A DNA stretch of 64,000 nt from Mycolicibacterium sp. CBMA 226 (GTDB lineage Bacteria > Actinomycetota > Actinomycetes > Mycobacteriales > Mycobacteriaceae). Positions 44,219 through 53,485 of this stretch are shown here, one piece after another; the stretch's first letter is position 1; each line of letters opens with the position of its first letter. A program made the translations under genes and the position numbers. Below the pieces are notes generated by a model, which was given only the letters and a program-made list of their open reading frames with translations, ran no database searches and was not told the origin of the DNA. The stretch lies in the NCBI RefSeq assembly GCF_009729075.1, contig NZ_VTGY01000004.1, positions 1 to 64,000 on the forward strand, written 5' to 3'.

Positions 44219-44647
44219 TCATTGCGCTTCCACAATGCGCTTGAGGCCGCTCAGCATCGTCGACCAGTTCGCCGACGACCGTTCAGCCTCGTCGGCAGTG
44301 GCGTTGTTGTCCTGAGTGAGGGAAACGCGGGTCTGGCCACCGTCCTCGTCGAGGTCGTAGCTCAGGGTGTGGTAGTTCTCCGGCTTGTCGGGTTGCCCCG
44401 AGAGTGAGCTGAAATGTGTCATCTGCAGCAGGCGTCGCTCGTCGACCTCGATGATTTCGCCCTTGTCCTCGAACGCTTTTCCGTTGAACTCCCCACGCCA
44501 TACGATGGCGCTGCCGGGCTGCCAGTCGGTCTCCACTCGGGCGCCGAAAAAGTATTGCGCGACCGTGTCCGGGTCGGTCAGTGCATTCCAGACGCGTGCC
44601 GCAGGCGCGGCGATCGTAACGTTTGCCTTGGCAAGGAAATCCGACAT
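44219..44647 (-). CDS. SRPBCC (AHSA1-like) small-ligand-binding protein
   Basis: A 142-residue START/Bet v1-fold protein of the Aha1-like group: VTIAAPAARVWNALTDP at the start, AIVWRGEFNGKAFEDKGEI, TLSYDLDEDGGQTRVSLTQD and a C-terminal helix WSTMLSGLKRIVE. Such proteins bind hydrophobic ligands in a central cavity. It is divergent from a MarR gene with a perfect palindrome between them; co-regulation is expected. The ATG at 44647 is preceded by a GGGAG sequence. Confidence 0.85.
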   Translation of the reverse strand: MSDFLAKANVTIAAPAARVWNALTDPDTVAQYFFGARVETDWQPGSAIVWRGEFNGKAFEDKGEIIEVDERRLLQMTHFSSLSGQPDKPENYHTLSYDLDEDGGQTRVSLTQDNNATADEAERSSANWSTMLSGLKRIVEAQ

Positions 44648-44668
44648 GGTGCACTCCCTTCAACCATC

Positions 44669-44691
44669 AATATATGATTCAGTCATATATT
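44669..44691. promoter_or_regulatory. Perfect 23-bp palindrome between the SRPBCC and MarR genes
   Basis: Arms AATATATGA and TCATATATT separated by TTCAG, an AT-rich palindrome in a GC-rich genome. Its size and place, 21 nt before the SRPBCC start and 47 nt before the MarR start, fit a MarR dimer operator controlling both genes. Confidence 0.7.
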
Positions 44692-44738
44692 TCCATGGCA
44701 GCACTCAGCCGCCGCGATGTCAACCCTGGAGCGAGTTC

Positions 44739-45302
44739 ATGGCACATCCAAGCGACGACGACCGGCTCGCGAACCTGCTGGGCGCGGTGGCGCTGGGCCT
44801 GTTCGACACCGTGGGCGACATCGCCTCCGCCAACGACCTCGACATCACCGCAATGGCCGCTCTGGTATCGCTCGCCGACCTCGCCCGCTCTACTTCCGTT
44901 CAGGGCCTCAGCCAGCTCATCGGGATCAGTCATTCCGGCACGGTGCGACTGATCAATCGGCTCGTCGAGGCCGGACTTGTTGAGCGCCAACCAGGTCCGG
45001 ACGCCCGCACGCTCGCCGTCGCGCTCACCCGCCGCGGCCGCTCGGCCGCTGCCCGGTTACGCACGAGCCGCCGCACCGCGATAGTTGCCACCCTGTCGGG
45101 GATGAGCGCGCAACAACGTGATCAGCTCGCCGACACATGCGAGCAGCTGATCGTGAATCTGACCTCAGCGCGACTGGCCACACGTCGGGCGGGCGGCCAA
45201 CCCAGCGGAGGGGCCTTGTGCCGGCTCTGCGACCCGAACAGCTGCGGCCGTCCAATGGGCCGCTGCCCTGCCGCCCGCACGGCCGCCCAGGCGCTCGGCT
45301 GA
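44739..45302 (+). CDS. MarR-family regulator with a cysteine-rich C-terminal tail
   Basis: A 187-residue MarR protein. The winged helix covers about 40-110 (GLSQLIGISHSGTVRLINRLVEAGLVERQPG, with the wing LAVALTRRGR). The tail carries a CX2CX4CX6C cluster (CRLCDPNSCGRPMGRC), which could bind zinc or an iron-sulfur cluster, or act as a thiol sensor. GGAG lies 7 nt before the ATG at 44739; the longer frame is rejected. It likely binds the palindrome at 44669-44691 and controls itself and the SRPBCC gene. Confidence 0.88.
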   Translation: MAHPSDDDRLANLLGAVALGLFDTVGDIASANDLDITAMAALVSLADLARSTSVQGLSQLIGISHSGTVRLINRLVEAGLVERQPGPDARTLAVALTRRGRSAAARLRTSRRTAIVATLSGMSAQQRDQLADTCEQLIVNLTSARLATRRAGGQPSGGALCRLCDPNSCGRPMGRCPAARTAAQALG

Positions 45303-45453
45303 CTTCTGCCTCGGCGGCAGGTTCGTCCGTGTCCGCGCCCCCGGGTTTCAGTCCAGTTGCCTGACACTGGCGGCGGTGACGAGATAGCCGTCCTTCCAGC
45401 GGGCTTCGTGGGAGCGGCGAACTTGGTCAGCGCCCGAGTGATCGCTGACGCGG

Positions 45454-46377
45454 TTACGCACTGAGATGAGCGTCCCGCGGCGGTTCGAACACGGTGCGGT
45501 GGTCACGAATGAACGCCTCGATCGACTGGGGCGGTGTGCCGCCGATTGTTTCCACCACCTCGGTTACCACATCGAATTCGCCGTTTTGGTGACTGACGGC
45601 CACATGTGAGAGGTGCTCGATCAGGTAGGGCGACATCACTGGAATCGTGGACAGGATTTGGCGCCAGCGCTCAACGGGGATGTCCACATATTCCACGCCA
45701 CGGTCCAGAACACGGCTGAAAACGCCGGCCTGTTCGGTCATCGTCAACGCCGCCGGCCCGGTGGGCACGTATGTCTTGCCGTGGTGTGGGGAAGGATCGG
45801 TGAGGATACCGACGGCGACACGCGCGATGTCTACACCCGAGATGGGTGCGTGACGCCCCTGGCCGTAGGGCAGATACATCTTGGCCTCAGTGCCAACGGT
45901 CGGGGCGGCGACGTTGAACAGATTCTCCAGAAAGAACGGCGGCCGCAAGTGCGTGACACCAATTCCCGACCAGTCGAACACCCGCTCAGCCAGCCAGTGC
46001 TGGCGCGCGGCCGGGCTGCCGTGATCGGGGCGCGCCGTGATTTGGGACATATTCACAATCGACTGCAGACCAGTCCGTGTTCCCACGACGGCGAAGTTCG
46101 CAGTCGCCAAGAGCAGGCCATCGGCGAGCGGGTAGGTGAAGTATGCGTGCTGCACCCCATCGAGCGCGGTCTGCACGTCACTGAAGTCGTGCAGATCGCC
46201 GACGGCCAGCTCGGCGCCAAGTGCTTTGAGCTGCTCGGCACGCGCATCGACTTTTCGAACGAACGCCCGAACATGTAGCCCGCGCGCCAGCAGTTGCCGC
46301 GCCACGTGGTTGCCGGTGGCCCCATGGCTACCACCGGCACCGACTATCAGGTAACGCGTCGAATTCGACTGTGCCAT
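45454..46377 (-). CDS. NmrA/atypical SDR NAD(P)-binding protein
   Basis: A 307-residue protein of the NmrA-like/atypical SDR group. The cofactor motif YLIVGAGGSHGATGNHVARQL is at residues 9-29, and the substrate domain contains HLRPPFFLENL and YLPYGQGRHAPISGVDIARVAVG, as in NAD(P)H-quinone reductases and NmrA regulators. The ATG at 46377 has GGAAG 9 nt upstream; a second ATG two codons earlier is also possible. It lies 106 nt after the ECF sigma gene in the same orientation and may be a target. Confidence 0.85.
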   Translation of the reverse strand: MAQSNSTRYLIVGAGGSHGATGNHVARQLLARGLHVRAFVRKVDARAEQLKALGAELAVGDLHDFSDVQTALDGVQHAYFTYPLADGLLLATANFAVVGTRTGLQSIVNMSQITARPDHGSPAARQHWLAERVFDWSGIGVTHLRPPFFLENLFNVAAPTVGTEAKMYLPYGQGRHAPISGVDIARVAVGILTDPSPHHGKTYVPTGPAALTMTEQAGVFSRVLDRGVEYVDIPVERWRQILSTIPVMSPYLIEHLSHVAVSHQNGEFDVVTEVVETIGGTPPQSIEAFIRDHRTVFEPPRDAHLSA

Positions 46378-46483
46378 TTTCATTTTCTTCCTATCGTTGA
46401 GCAATCCGGTCACCGATATAGAGGCGATACGGTCCGCTAATTCATCGCTTCTCGCGATCCGTCGCCCCATGACCGAGGGCCAA

Positions 46484-47452
46484 TCAGTTGCAACGGCTGG
46501 CCGGTAGCTCGAAGCGATCTAGCGCCGCGATGTCCTGAAATGCCACCACACGCGAAACCCCTTGTGCCGCAAGTGTAAGCACGTGCAGCGAGTGGAGCTG
46601 TTGTTGGCCATCTCGGGGGCCTGCGTACAACGCCATTGCAGGCTGCCCGTTGGCCGACGTCCGGATAACCGACATCTTGCCCAGCTCGAGCATCCGCGCT
46701 CCGAGGAATGTACCGATGGCCTCCCGCCCCCGAAACCAGGTGAGAAACGGCGGCATTTCAAACGCCGCATCCTCGCTGAGCGTCGCGATCAGCGCAGCGA
46801 CATCTGCGTTCTCAAACGCTGCAACGTAGCGTTCAAGAAGCTCACGTTGCCGGGCCTCCGACGGTTCGGTGACCCGGTCGTGGTCTGCCGGCAGCCGTGC
46901 GCGCGCACGCTGCAAGGCGCTGTTGACCGCCGCGACTGACAAATCGAGCTGTGCGCCAACTTCGGACGCGCTCAGGCCCAACACATCACGCAAAATCAGC
47001 ACTGCTCGTTGGCGCGGTGGAAATCCCTGCAGCGCAGCAACGAATGCCAGCCGTATCGTGTGCCGTTGCGCCACCACCGCGCCTGGCTCCCCGAGGGTCC
47101 CGGTCAGGACCGAATCAGGCGCAGGTTGCAACCACGCCAGCTCTGCTGAGCCCCGAACCACCACGGACAGGTCCCATGTGGGCGCGCTGAGATCCGACGG
47201 CAGCGGGCGCCGGTTACGTCGCTCGATACCTTTGATGAAAGCGCGGGTCGCAATGCGGTACAACCACGTTCGCAGAGAGGAGCGACCTTCGAAACGATCG
47301 TAGGCACGCCACGCCTCCAGATACACGTCCTGCACGATGTCCTCGGCGTCATCGAGCGAACCCAGCATGCGATAGCCATAGGCGATCAGCTCCCGGCGAA
47401 ACGGCTCGGCCAACTGCCCGAAATCCTGACTGTCGCCAACGGTGGTGGTCAT
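46484..47452 (-). CDS. ECF sigma factor with a C-terminal SnoaL-like domain (SigG/SigJ-type)
   Basis: A 322-residue ECF sigma factor: region 2 (about 18-85, YGYRMLGSLDDAEDIVQDVYLEAWRAY and RTWLYRIATRAFI), region 4 (about 135-190, FPPRQRAVLILRDVLGLSASEVG), then a SnoaL-like domain (about 205-315, ERYVAAFENADVAALIATLSEDAAFEMPPF). Such fused sigma factors usually lack a classical anti-sigma factor and use the C-terminal domain for control. No anti-sigma gene is adjacent. Flanking genes (NmrA, ABM-like, SDR) point to a redox or toxic-compound response. Confidence 0.9.
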   Translation of the reverse strand: MTTTVGDSQDFGQLAEPFRRELIAYGYRMLGSLDDAEDIVQDVYLEAWRAYDRFEGRSSLRTWLYRIATRAFIKGIERRNRRPLPSDLSAPTWDLSVVVRGSAELAWLQPAPDSVLTGTLGEPGAVVAQRHTIRLAFVAALQGFPPRQRAVLILRDVLGLSASEVGAQLDLSVAAVNSALQRARARLPADHDRVTEPSEARQRELLERYVAAFENADVAALIATLSEDAAFEMPPFLTWFRGREAIGTFLGARMLELGKMSVIRTSANGQPAMALYAGPRDGQQQLHSLHVLTLAAQGVSRVVAFQDIAALDRFELPASRCN

Positions 47453-47549
47453 GTTCCTCCGGTGTCCCGTCCTTCACCAAATCAATGAGGCGCTGGCGCA
47501 ACTGAATTCACCGCTTGAGCGGAGGCCGGCGCAAACTGTTGCCGGGCGG

Positions 47550-47867
47550 CTACACACGGCTGCTCTTACCAAAATAAGAGCCGATCAACGCAGTACGGCT
47601 CACGTTCGGTGGCGCCGCAAGGCGCCGCTGAAGGTGATGGTGGAACTCTCGAAAGGCGGCGCAATCCGCGAACGGGTCGCTGGTGCCGTCGAAGATGGCG
47701 AGGTGCACGAAGCCGAGGCCGTCATCGGTCTGGAACACCAGATAATCCAGGCCTCCGGGATCGCGAACCCCAAGATCGATCAACACGTCCTCGATCAGCA
47801 TTCGATTGTGTTCAGCCGAAGCTGGGATTGTGCGGTACTGCACTACGACGGATCTGCGCATTCTCAT
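47550..47867 (-). CDS. ABM-like dimeric alpha/beta-barrel protein
   Basis: A 105-residue protein whose pattern (VVVQYRTIPASAEHN start, LVFQTDDGLGFVHLAIFDG, AFREFHHHLQRR, RTALIGSYF end) fits the antibiotic biosynthesis monooxygenase-type ferredoxin-like fold. It lies 20 nt after the SDR gene and 97 nt before the sigma-factor gene, all on the minus strand. Function unknown; monooxygenase or small-molecule binding is possible. Confidence 0.65.
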   Translation of the reverse strand: MRMRRSVVVQYRTIPASAEHNRMLIEDVLIDLGVRDPGGLDYLVFQTDDGLGFVHLAIFDGTSDPFADCAAFREFHHHLQRRLAAPPNVSRTALIGSYFGKSSRV

Positions 47868-47887
47868 CGGTCCTCCGTGCTCGCGGC

Positions 47888-48679
47888 TCAGTCGACGATG
47901 GTTCCACCGGTTAGGTTCGCGACCGCGCCCGTCATCGCGCTGGCACGATCGGATGCTACGAACGCGGCCACATCGGCGAGTTCGGTGAGTGTGGTTGCAC
48001 GTTTCCGGTGCGTATTGGCAGCCATCATGGCGGCGAACTGATCTCTACTGATGCCGTACGCATCAGCATGCAAACCAAAGACCACCTCGATGGTTGGTGT
48101 TTCCTCCATGCCCGTCGTGCGCAAACACACTGCCCGAACGCCGTGCTGAGCGGCCTCGCCCGAGAGCTCGCGATTGAAAGACTCAAGGGCTGCCCAGGCC
48201 GGCCCCATCCCGCCGAGCAGCGGGACACCCAACTTCGCTGGTTCTGGAGTGTGCATCAGGATGACCCCAGACCGCTGCGCAATCATCCGGCGCGCGGCTG
48301 CCCTCGCGGTGACGAAATGCGACCGAGTATAGGTTGTTATCGGCAGCATAAAACTGTCAACGGACAACTCTGTCAGCGGAATTCCCTGCAGACCTCGTGC
48401 CGAAATCCCGGTGGCGTTGAACGACACGTCAACCGATCCGGCCTTGTCCACGACGGCATCGAGATGTCGTTCGACAGCCTGTTCGTCGTGGGCGTCAACC
48501 GCGAAGGCCTCCGCCATCCCGCCGGCCACGGTGAGCTCCTTGGCGCGTGCTTCGAGAGCGCCGACGTCCCGTCCCGTCAAAAAAACGCGCGCACCTTCGC
48601 GGGCGAAAGCGCGGGCAATCGCTCCACCAACGGCACCTCCCGCGCCGTAAATGACGGTGTTCTTATCTGCCAACAACAT
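47888..48679 (-). CDS. SDR-fold protein lacking the catalytic Tyr-Lys pair
   Basis: A 263-residue short-chain dehydrogenase-type protein. The cofactor motif GAGGAVGGAIA is clear, and NATG is kept. At the place of the YxxxK active site the sequence reads GGMGPAWAALESF, so Tyr is Met158 and Lys is Trp162; the catalytic Ser region (LMHTPEP) is also changed. Oxidoreductase chemistry by the usual mechanism is therefore unlikely; it may be a sensor, binding protein or use another residue. First gene of the probable SDR/ABM/sigma/NmrA unit. Confidence 0.8.
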   Translation of the reverse strand: MLLADKNTVIYGAGGAVGGAIARAFAREGARVFLTGRDVGALEARAKELTVAGGMAEAFAVDAHDEQAVERHLDAVVDKAGSVDVSFNATGISARGLQGIPLTELSVDSFMLPITTYTRSHFVTARAAARRMIAQRSGVILMHTPEPAKLGVPLLGGMGPAWAALESFNRELSGEAAQHGVRAVCLRTTGMEETPTIEVVFGLHADAYGISRDQFAAMMAANTHRKRATTLTELADVAAFVASDRASAMTGAVANLTGGTIVD

Positions 48680-48719
48680 GACGACTCTCCATTCTGCGTT
48701 GCGGCCTTATCGCTGATCT

Positions 48720-48759
48720 CGATTGCCGGTCGTCCTCATTTGCGGACGGCGGGCAATCG
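48720..48759. promoter_or_regulatory. Nested inverted repeat upstream of the degenerate SDR
   Basis: Outer arms CGATTGCC and GGCAATCG and inner arms CGTCC and GGACG, separated by symmetric 3-nt gaps and an 8-nt loop. It lies 41 nt upstream of the SDR start. Terminator or operator; its role cannot be told from sequence alone. Confidence 0.4.
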
Positions 48760-49048
48760 ACGGCGGGTGACCCGGCGTCGCGATCCGCGTGATCTGCCAA
48801 CACATGTAGAGGCGATGCGCCGTCGAAATTCATCGCGATACCTACAACCCGGCCTCACCGGTATGCGTTCACGCCCCGCACAGGTGGCGATTCCGAGGAC
48901 CCCGCGTGAGTGGTCGTGGGCCAGGGATCAGGACGCGGGTTCGACAGTGGGGCGTCGTGGCCGACGCGCCGCGTGGCGGCGGCTTTTGGCGGCATCACAG
49001 CTAGTTAGCTTTGCGAATGTTCCCAATCGTGTTCCCACGGGCATGAAA
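48760..49048. other. Region without a supported gene
   Basis: About 290 bp between the inverted repeat and the tRNA terminator. Open frames here are shadows; the apparent C-terminus ending GTGFEPATSGL is a translation across the tRNA and not a protein. No integrase end or att-like repeat of the tRNA was found. Confidence 0.5.
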
Positions 49049-49080
49049 AACGGCCCCCGGAGACTTCTCCGGGGGCCGTT
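49049..49080 (-). terminator. Intrinsic terminator of the initiator tRNA gene
   Basis: Read on the minus strand, AACGGCCCCCGGAG and CTCCGGGGGCCGTT form a perfect 14-bp stem with a 4-nt loop, followed by a run of five Ts. It begins 9 nt after the mature tRNA 3' end. A strong textbook terminator. Confidence 0.9.
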
Positions 49081-49088
49081 CTCGCTAG

Positions 49089-49162
49089 TAGCGGGGACAG
49101 GATTCGAACCTGCGACCTCTGGGTTATGAGCCCAGCGAGCTACCGAGCTGCTCCACCCCGCG
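49089..49162 (-). tRNA. Initiator tRNA-Met (anticodon CAU)
   Basis: The minus strand folds into a 74-nt cloverleaf. It has the initiator hallmarks: an unpaired first position (5' CGCGGGG against CCCCGCT, C1 opposite U72) and three consecutive G:C pairs in the anticodon stem (CTGGG/CCCAG) around CTCATAA. GTTCGAATC is the T-loop. CCA is not encoded. The gene is followed by a strong terminator. Confidence 0.95.
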
Positions 49163-49250
49163 TCGGTGAATACAACGTTACCCAACGCTGCCGAATGAAC
49201 CAAATCGTATGGTCAGACGCGGTTTTTGGGACGCCGAGCTGGATACCCAA

Positions 49251-49300
49251 CAGTCGTGAAAACCCCCATTCCCTGGTGGAAATGGGGGTTTTCACGACTG
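49251..49300. terminator. 20-bp perfect inverted repeat after the UPF0182 gene
   Basis: Arms CAGTCGTGAAAACCCCCATT and its exact complement, with a 10-nt loop, 8 nt beyond the UPF0182 stop. No T-tract on the minus strand. Most likely the terminator of the UPF0182 gene and a barrier toward the tRNA gene. Confidence 0.7.
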
Positions 49301-49307
49301 CTCGTGC

Positions 49308-52292
49308 CTACTTGGCGTCGCGGTACTTGGCCATGGCGTCATCGAGCTTCTGCAGCGCGGCGCCGTACTGGGCGAAATTGCCGCTCTGCTGGGCCGCACG
49401 CATGCCGTCGAGGGCCGCGTTGACGTCTTGCAGGGCAGCGGCTTTCGCCGGCGACAGCGTCAGCGGCACGCCAGGAGACTGCACCGCCACCGGCGGGGGC
49501 TGCGGTCCGGCAGGCGGCGGGACGGCCCCCGGAACGGCCGCAGGAGGCGGCGTACCGGCCGGCAGGTCGGTCGGGGCCGGACCGGTCGCTGTGGCGCCGG
49601 CACCGGGCCCGAAGATGCCATTGAGGGCGTCCCGCACCGTCGGGCCGTAGCCGACCTTGTCGTTGTACATCATCGCCACGCGGATCAGTCGTGGGTACGA
49701 CGAGGCCGCGTCACTGGCGCCCGGCGAGGCGTAAACCGGTGCGACGTAGAGCAACCCACCCTGCCCCACCGGCAGCGTCAACAGGTTGCCCCAGCGGATC
49801 CGGTTCTGGTTGTCCCGGCCGATCACACCGAGGTCCTGACTGACCGCGGTGTCCGTACTGATCGCATTGAACGCCAGCTTGGGACCGTTCACCTGGCCCG
49901 GGATGGTCAGCACCGTGATCTTGCCGTACGTCGCCGGGTCGGAGCTGGCGCTTATGTACGCCGCCAGGAAGTCGCGCCGGAACCGGTTCATGGCCGTGGT
50001 CAGCTGGAACGACGACGAATCACCGCCCGTGGCAAGGTCTTTCGCCACGATGTAGTACGGCGGCTGGAAGCTGCTGGCCGTCGGGTTGGGATCCAGCGGC
50101 ACGTCCCAGAAATCGGACGTGGAGAAGAACGTCACCGGGTCGTTGACGTGGTACTTGGCCAGCAGCATGCGCTGGACCTTGAAGAGGTCCTCCGGGTAGC
50201 GCAGGTGTTCGGCGAGTTCCTTGGAGATGGTGGACTTCGGCTTGACCGTGTCGGGGAACACCTTCATCCACGCCTGCAGCACCGGGTCGTGCTCGTCCTG
50301 CTCGTACAGGGTGACGGTGCCGTCGTAGGCGTCGACGGTGGCCTTCACCGAGTTGCGGATGTAGGACACCTGCTTGTCGGGCAATATCCGATTGACCGCA
50401 ACCTCATTCGAGTCGGCGGTCGCGCTCGAAAGCGACGTGAGCTCCGAGTACGGGTAGTTGTCCAGCGTGGTGTAGCCGTCGACGATCCACACCATGCGCT
50501 TGTTGACAATCGCCGGGTACACCGTCGAATCGGTGGTCAGCCACGGCGCCACCGCCTCGACCCGATGGGCCGGATCGCGGTTGAACAGAATCTTGCTGTT
50601 CGGCCCGATCACGCTGGAGAACAGGAAGTTTCGCTCGGCGAACTTCGCGGCGAAGACCGACCGGGCCAGCCAGTTGCCGATGTCCACACCGCCGGTACCG
50701 CCGTAGGTGTAGTTCTTGGTGTCGGTGTTGGTCTCGTAGTCGTATTCGCGGTCGGCGCCGTTCTTGCCGACGATCGCGTAGTCCGATGGCGCACTCGCGA
50801 TCACCGGGCCGAAGTAGATGCGTGGCTGATCGAGCGGCGCCGGACCCGGCGACACGGCCGCGCCGTTGGCGCCGACCACACTGGCCAGGAACTCCGGGTA
50901 ACCGCCGTTCTGGTTGGGATCGTTGGCGATGCCGCGCACCGTGTTGGCGGGTGAGGCGATGAACCCGTTGCCGTGGGTGTAGACCGAGTGCTTGTTGATC
51001 CAGTCACGCTGGTTGTCGATCAGCCGGTCCGGGTTCAATTCGCGTGCCGCCACCACGAAGTCGCGCAGATGCCCGTCCGGACCGTTGTAGCGGTCGATGG
51101 ACAGCTGGTCCGGGAAGCTGTAGAAGTTCTTGCCCTGCTGGAACTGAGTGAAGGCCGGTCCGACGATGGTCGGGTCAAGCAGCCGGATGTTGGACGTCGT
51201 AGCCCGGTCGGCGGCCACCTGCTCGGCGGTGGCGGGCGCGTTGCCGCTGTAGTCACGATAGGTCACCGAATCACCGGTCAAGCCGTACGCATCTCGCGTC
51301 GCGGTGATACTGCGACTGATGTAGTCGCGTTCCTTCTGCGCCGCATTGGGTTTGACGCTGAACTGCTCGACCAGCATGGGCCAGCCGGCACCGACGATGA
51401 CCGAACTGAGGAGCAGCAGCACGAGGCCGATCGCTGGAATCCGCAAGTCCCGCAACACCAGTGCCGAGAACACCGCCACCGCGCAGATCAATGCGATGAC
51501 CAGCAGGATCATTTTGGCGGGCAGCACGGCGTTGATATCGGTGTAGCCGGCGCCGGTGAACGGTTTGCCGGCGCGAGTGTGGCTCAGCAGCTCGTACCGG
51601 TCGAACCAATAGGCGGCGGCCTTGAGCAGCACCAGGATTCCCACCAGTGACACCAGCTGCATGCGCGCGGCACGGCTGAGCGCGCCCTGGCGGCCCGACA
51701 ACCGGATACCGCCGAACACGTAGTGGCCCAACAGGTTCCCGATGAGCATCAGGAAGACGCCGACGAACAGATAGCCGAGAACCAGCCGATAGAACGGCAG
51801 ATCGAACGCGTAGAAGCCCAAATCCATACCGAATTCGGGATCGTTGATGCCGAACGAGCCGCCGTGCAAGAAGAGCTGCACCCGCACCCAGTAGGTCTGC
51901 GCCACGAATCCGGCCAGCAACCCGATGAAAGCCGGAACACCGATGGCGAACAACCGCAGCCGCGACAGCACGGTGGCGCGATAGCGGGCCACCGGATCGT
52001 TGGGGCCGGATGCCGGCACGAACACCGGCCGCGACCGGTACGCCAGTGCCATTCCGCCGAACACCACGGCGCCGATGAACACACCGGCCACCAGGAACAC
52101 CACCAGCCGCGTCACCAGGACGGTGCTGAACACCGAACGGAAGCCGACCTCACCGAACCACAGCCAGTCCACGTAGGCGTCGACCATTCGCGGGCCGATC
52201 ATCAACAAACCGACGATCAGCAATGCGACCCCGACCAAGATCCGGCTTCGTCGCGTCAGCTTCGGCATCCTCGCCGCGGGCCGCATCCCCAC
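49308..52292 (-). CDS. UPF0182 large membrane protein (Rv3193c-like)
   Basis: A 994-residue protein with seven N-terminal membrane helices (within residues 15-310) and a large extracytoplasmic domain, then a Pro/Ala-rich linker and a short coiled C-terminus. Many stretches coincide with M. tuberculosis Rv3193c (for example [24 protein letters not shown] and [20 protein letters not shown] segments). Function not established; it is very conserved across actinobacteria, implying an envelope role. The start (GTG, VGMRP) is the one shared with the homologue. Confidence 0.92.
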   Translation of the reverse strand: MGMRPAARMPKLTRRSRILVGVALLIVGLLMIGPRMVDAYVDWLWFGEVGFRSVFSTVLVTRLVVFLVAGVFIGAVVFGGMALAYRSRPVFVPASGPNDPVARYRATVLSRLRLFAIGVPAFIGLLAGFVAQTYWVRVQLFLHGGSFGINDPEFGMDLGFYAFDLPFYRLVLGYLFVGVFLMLIGNLLGHYVFGGIRLSGRQGALSRAARMQLVSLVGILVLLKAAAYWFDRYELLSHTRAGKPFTGAGYTDINAVLPAKMILLVIALICAVAVFSALVLRDLRIPAIGLVLLLLSSVIVGAGWPMLVEQFSVKPNAAQKERDYISRSITATRDAYGLTGDSVTYRDYSGNAPATAEQVAADRATTSNIRLLDPTIVGPAFTQFQQGKNFYSFPDQLSIDRYNGPDGHLRDFVVAARELNPDRLIDNQRDWINKHSVYTHGNGFIASPANTVRGIANDPNQNGGYPEFLASVVGANGAAVSPGPAPLDQPRIYFGPVIASAPSDYAIVGKNGADREYDYETNTDTKNYTYGGTGGVDIGNWLARSVFAAKFAERNFLFSSVIGPNSKILFNRDPAHRVEAVAPWLTTDSTVYPAIVNKRMVWIVDGYTTLDNYPYSELTSLSSATADSNEVAVNRILPDKQVSYIRNSVKATVDAYDGTVTLYEQDEHDPVLQAWMKVFPDTVKPKSTISKELAEHLRYPEDLFKVQRMLLAKYHVNDPVTFFSTSDFWDVPLDPNPTASSFQPPYYIVAKDLATGGDSSSFQLTTAMNRFRRDFLAAYISASSDPATYGKITVLTIPGQVNGPKLAFNAISTDTAVSQDLGVIGRDNQNRIRWGNLLTLPVGQGGLLYVAPVYASPGASDAASSYPRLIRVAMMYNDKVGYGPTVRDALNGIFGPGAGATATGPAPTDLPAGTPPPAAVPGAVPPPAGPQPPPVAVQSPGVPLTLSPAKAAALQDVNAALDGMRAAQQSGNFAQYGAALQKLDDAMAKYRDAK

Positions 52293-52370
52293 TCGTCAGC
52301 TCCAGTCTGTTGAAAATCCGTAATGCCAGGTTGCGATATGAACTCTACGCATCCAGGGGTGACCGCACGC

Positions 52371-53396
52371 TCAACAGCGAGGAGGTTCGCCACCAGCGGA
52401 CACCGCGTGCAGCGCGTCGACCGCGCCGGCCAGGTTCTCGACCTTGATCAAGCCGAGCCCGTCCAGGCGGGCCGAGACCGCTTCGGCACAGTTCTCGGCA
52501 GGCACCATGAACACTGTCGCGCCGGCCTCCCGCGCGGCCAGCATCTTGTGCGTGATGCCGCCGATCGGGCCGACCTTGCCGTCGTCGGCGATGGTGCCGG
52601 TGCCGGCAACGAACTTGCCGCCGTTGAGGTTTCCGTCGGTGAGCTTGTCGACCACGGCCAGGCTGAACATCAGGCCGGCCGACGGGCCACCGATGTTGGC
52701 CAGGTTGAAGTCGATGGCGAACGGCGCCCACGGCGCGTTGAGGACCGTGGTGCCCAGGTAGCCGTAGTCGCGGTCCTTGTTGGAGCCCAGAGTGATGGTG
52801 GCGACGCCGATTCCGGCGTTCGTGCGCCGGTAGTCGAGCACGACGTGGTCACCCGGCTTGGTTTTCTTCAGCAGCGATGTGAACTCCTCGACGTTCGCCA
52901 CCGGCACGCCGTTGACCATGTCGATCGCATCACCGGGGCGCAACTGACCGGCCGACGGGCCGGGGTCAGCGACCGCCTGGACCGTCACCGCCTTCGGGTA
53001 CTTCAGGTAGTTCAGCGCCGCGAACTCGGCGTCTTCCTCGGAGTTCTTGAAGTCGGCGTTGTTGGCCTTGTCCACCTGCTCCTTGGACTTGTCGGGGGGA
53101 TACACCAGGTCGCGCGGCACCAGCTGCTCACGGCCCGACATCCACAGCGCCAGCGCCTGCCCCAGCGTCAGCCCGTCGCTCTGCGACACCGTGGTCATGT
53201 TGAGGTGCCCCGCCGTCGGGTGCACCTTGACGTCGCCCTTGATGTCGACGACCTTCTTGCCGTCGACCTCACCGAGTGTGTCGAACGTCGGGCCGGGACC
53301 CAGCGAGACGAACGGCACCGTCACCACCGACACCAGCACAACGAACACGATGATCGGCACCAGGGCGACCACGAGCGTAGAAATCCGCCTGTTCAC
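52371..53396 (-). CDS. PDZ and Lon-like (S16) membrane serine protease (Rv3194c-like)
   Basis: A 341-residue protein: one N-terminal membrane anchor (about 6-28), a PDZ domain (about 125-205, DPGPSAGQLRPGDAIDMVNG) and a Lon-type protease domain with catalytic Ser in GGPSAGLMF and Lys in GGITHKM. The domain therefore has the Ser-Lys dyad but no AAA+ part, as in the Rv3194c/YlbL family. The GTG at 53396 aligns with the homologue's start (xNRRISTL); an upstream frame reaches 53453. It probably trims envelope or secreted proteins. Confidence 0.9.
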   Translation of the reverse strand: MNRRISTLVVALVPIIVFVVLVSVVTVPFVSLGPGPTFDTLGEVDGKKVVDIKGDVKVHPTAGHLNMTTVSQSDGLTLGQALALWMSGREQLVPRDLVYPPDKSKEQVDKANNADFKNSEEDAEFAALNYLKYPKAVTVQAVADPGPSAGQLRPGDAIDMVNGVPVANVEEFTSLLKKTKPGDHVVLDYRRTNAGIGVATITLGSNKDRDYGYLGTTVLNAPWAPFAIDFNLANIGGPSAGLMFSLAVVDKLTDGNLNGGKFVAGTGTIADDGKVGPIGGITHKMLAAREAGATVFMVPAENCAEAVSARLDGLGLIKVENLAGAVDALHAVSAGGEPPRC

Positions 53397-53485
53397 GCCG
53401 CCAACAGTAAAGCTCGCGGCTAGGTTCGCTGACAGCATGACCCGCGAAGTCACCGCCCGGCCACGCTGGCAGTACCGTTGACGGT

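Noticed and set aside
45349..45461. 37-codon minus-strand reading ending RWKDGYLVTAASVRQLD
   Set aside because: It looks protein-like and may be a gene remnant, but it has no ribosome binding site, overlaps the NmrA stop and matches no family I know.
48008..49129. Long plus-strand open frame ending in GTGFEPATSGL
   Set aside because: It is antisense to the degenerate SDR gene and its end is a translation across the initiator tRNA, a known artefact of tRNA-adjacent annotation.
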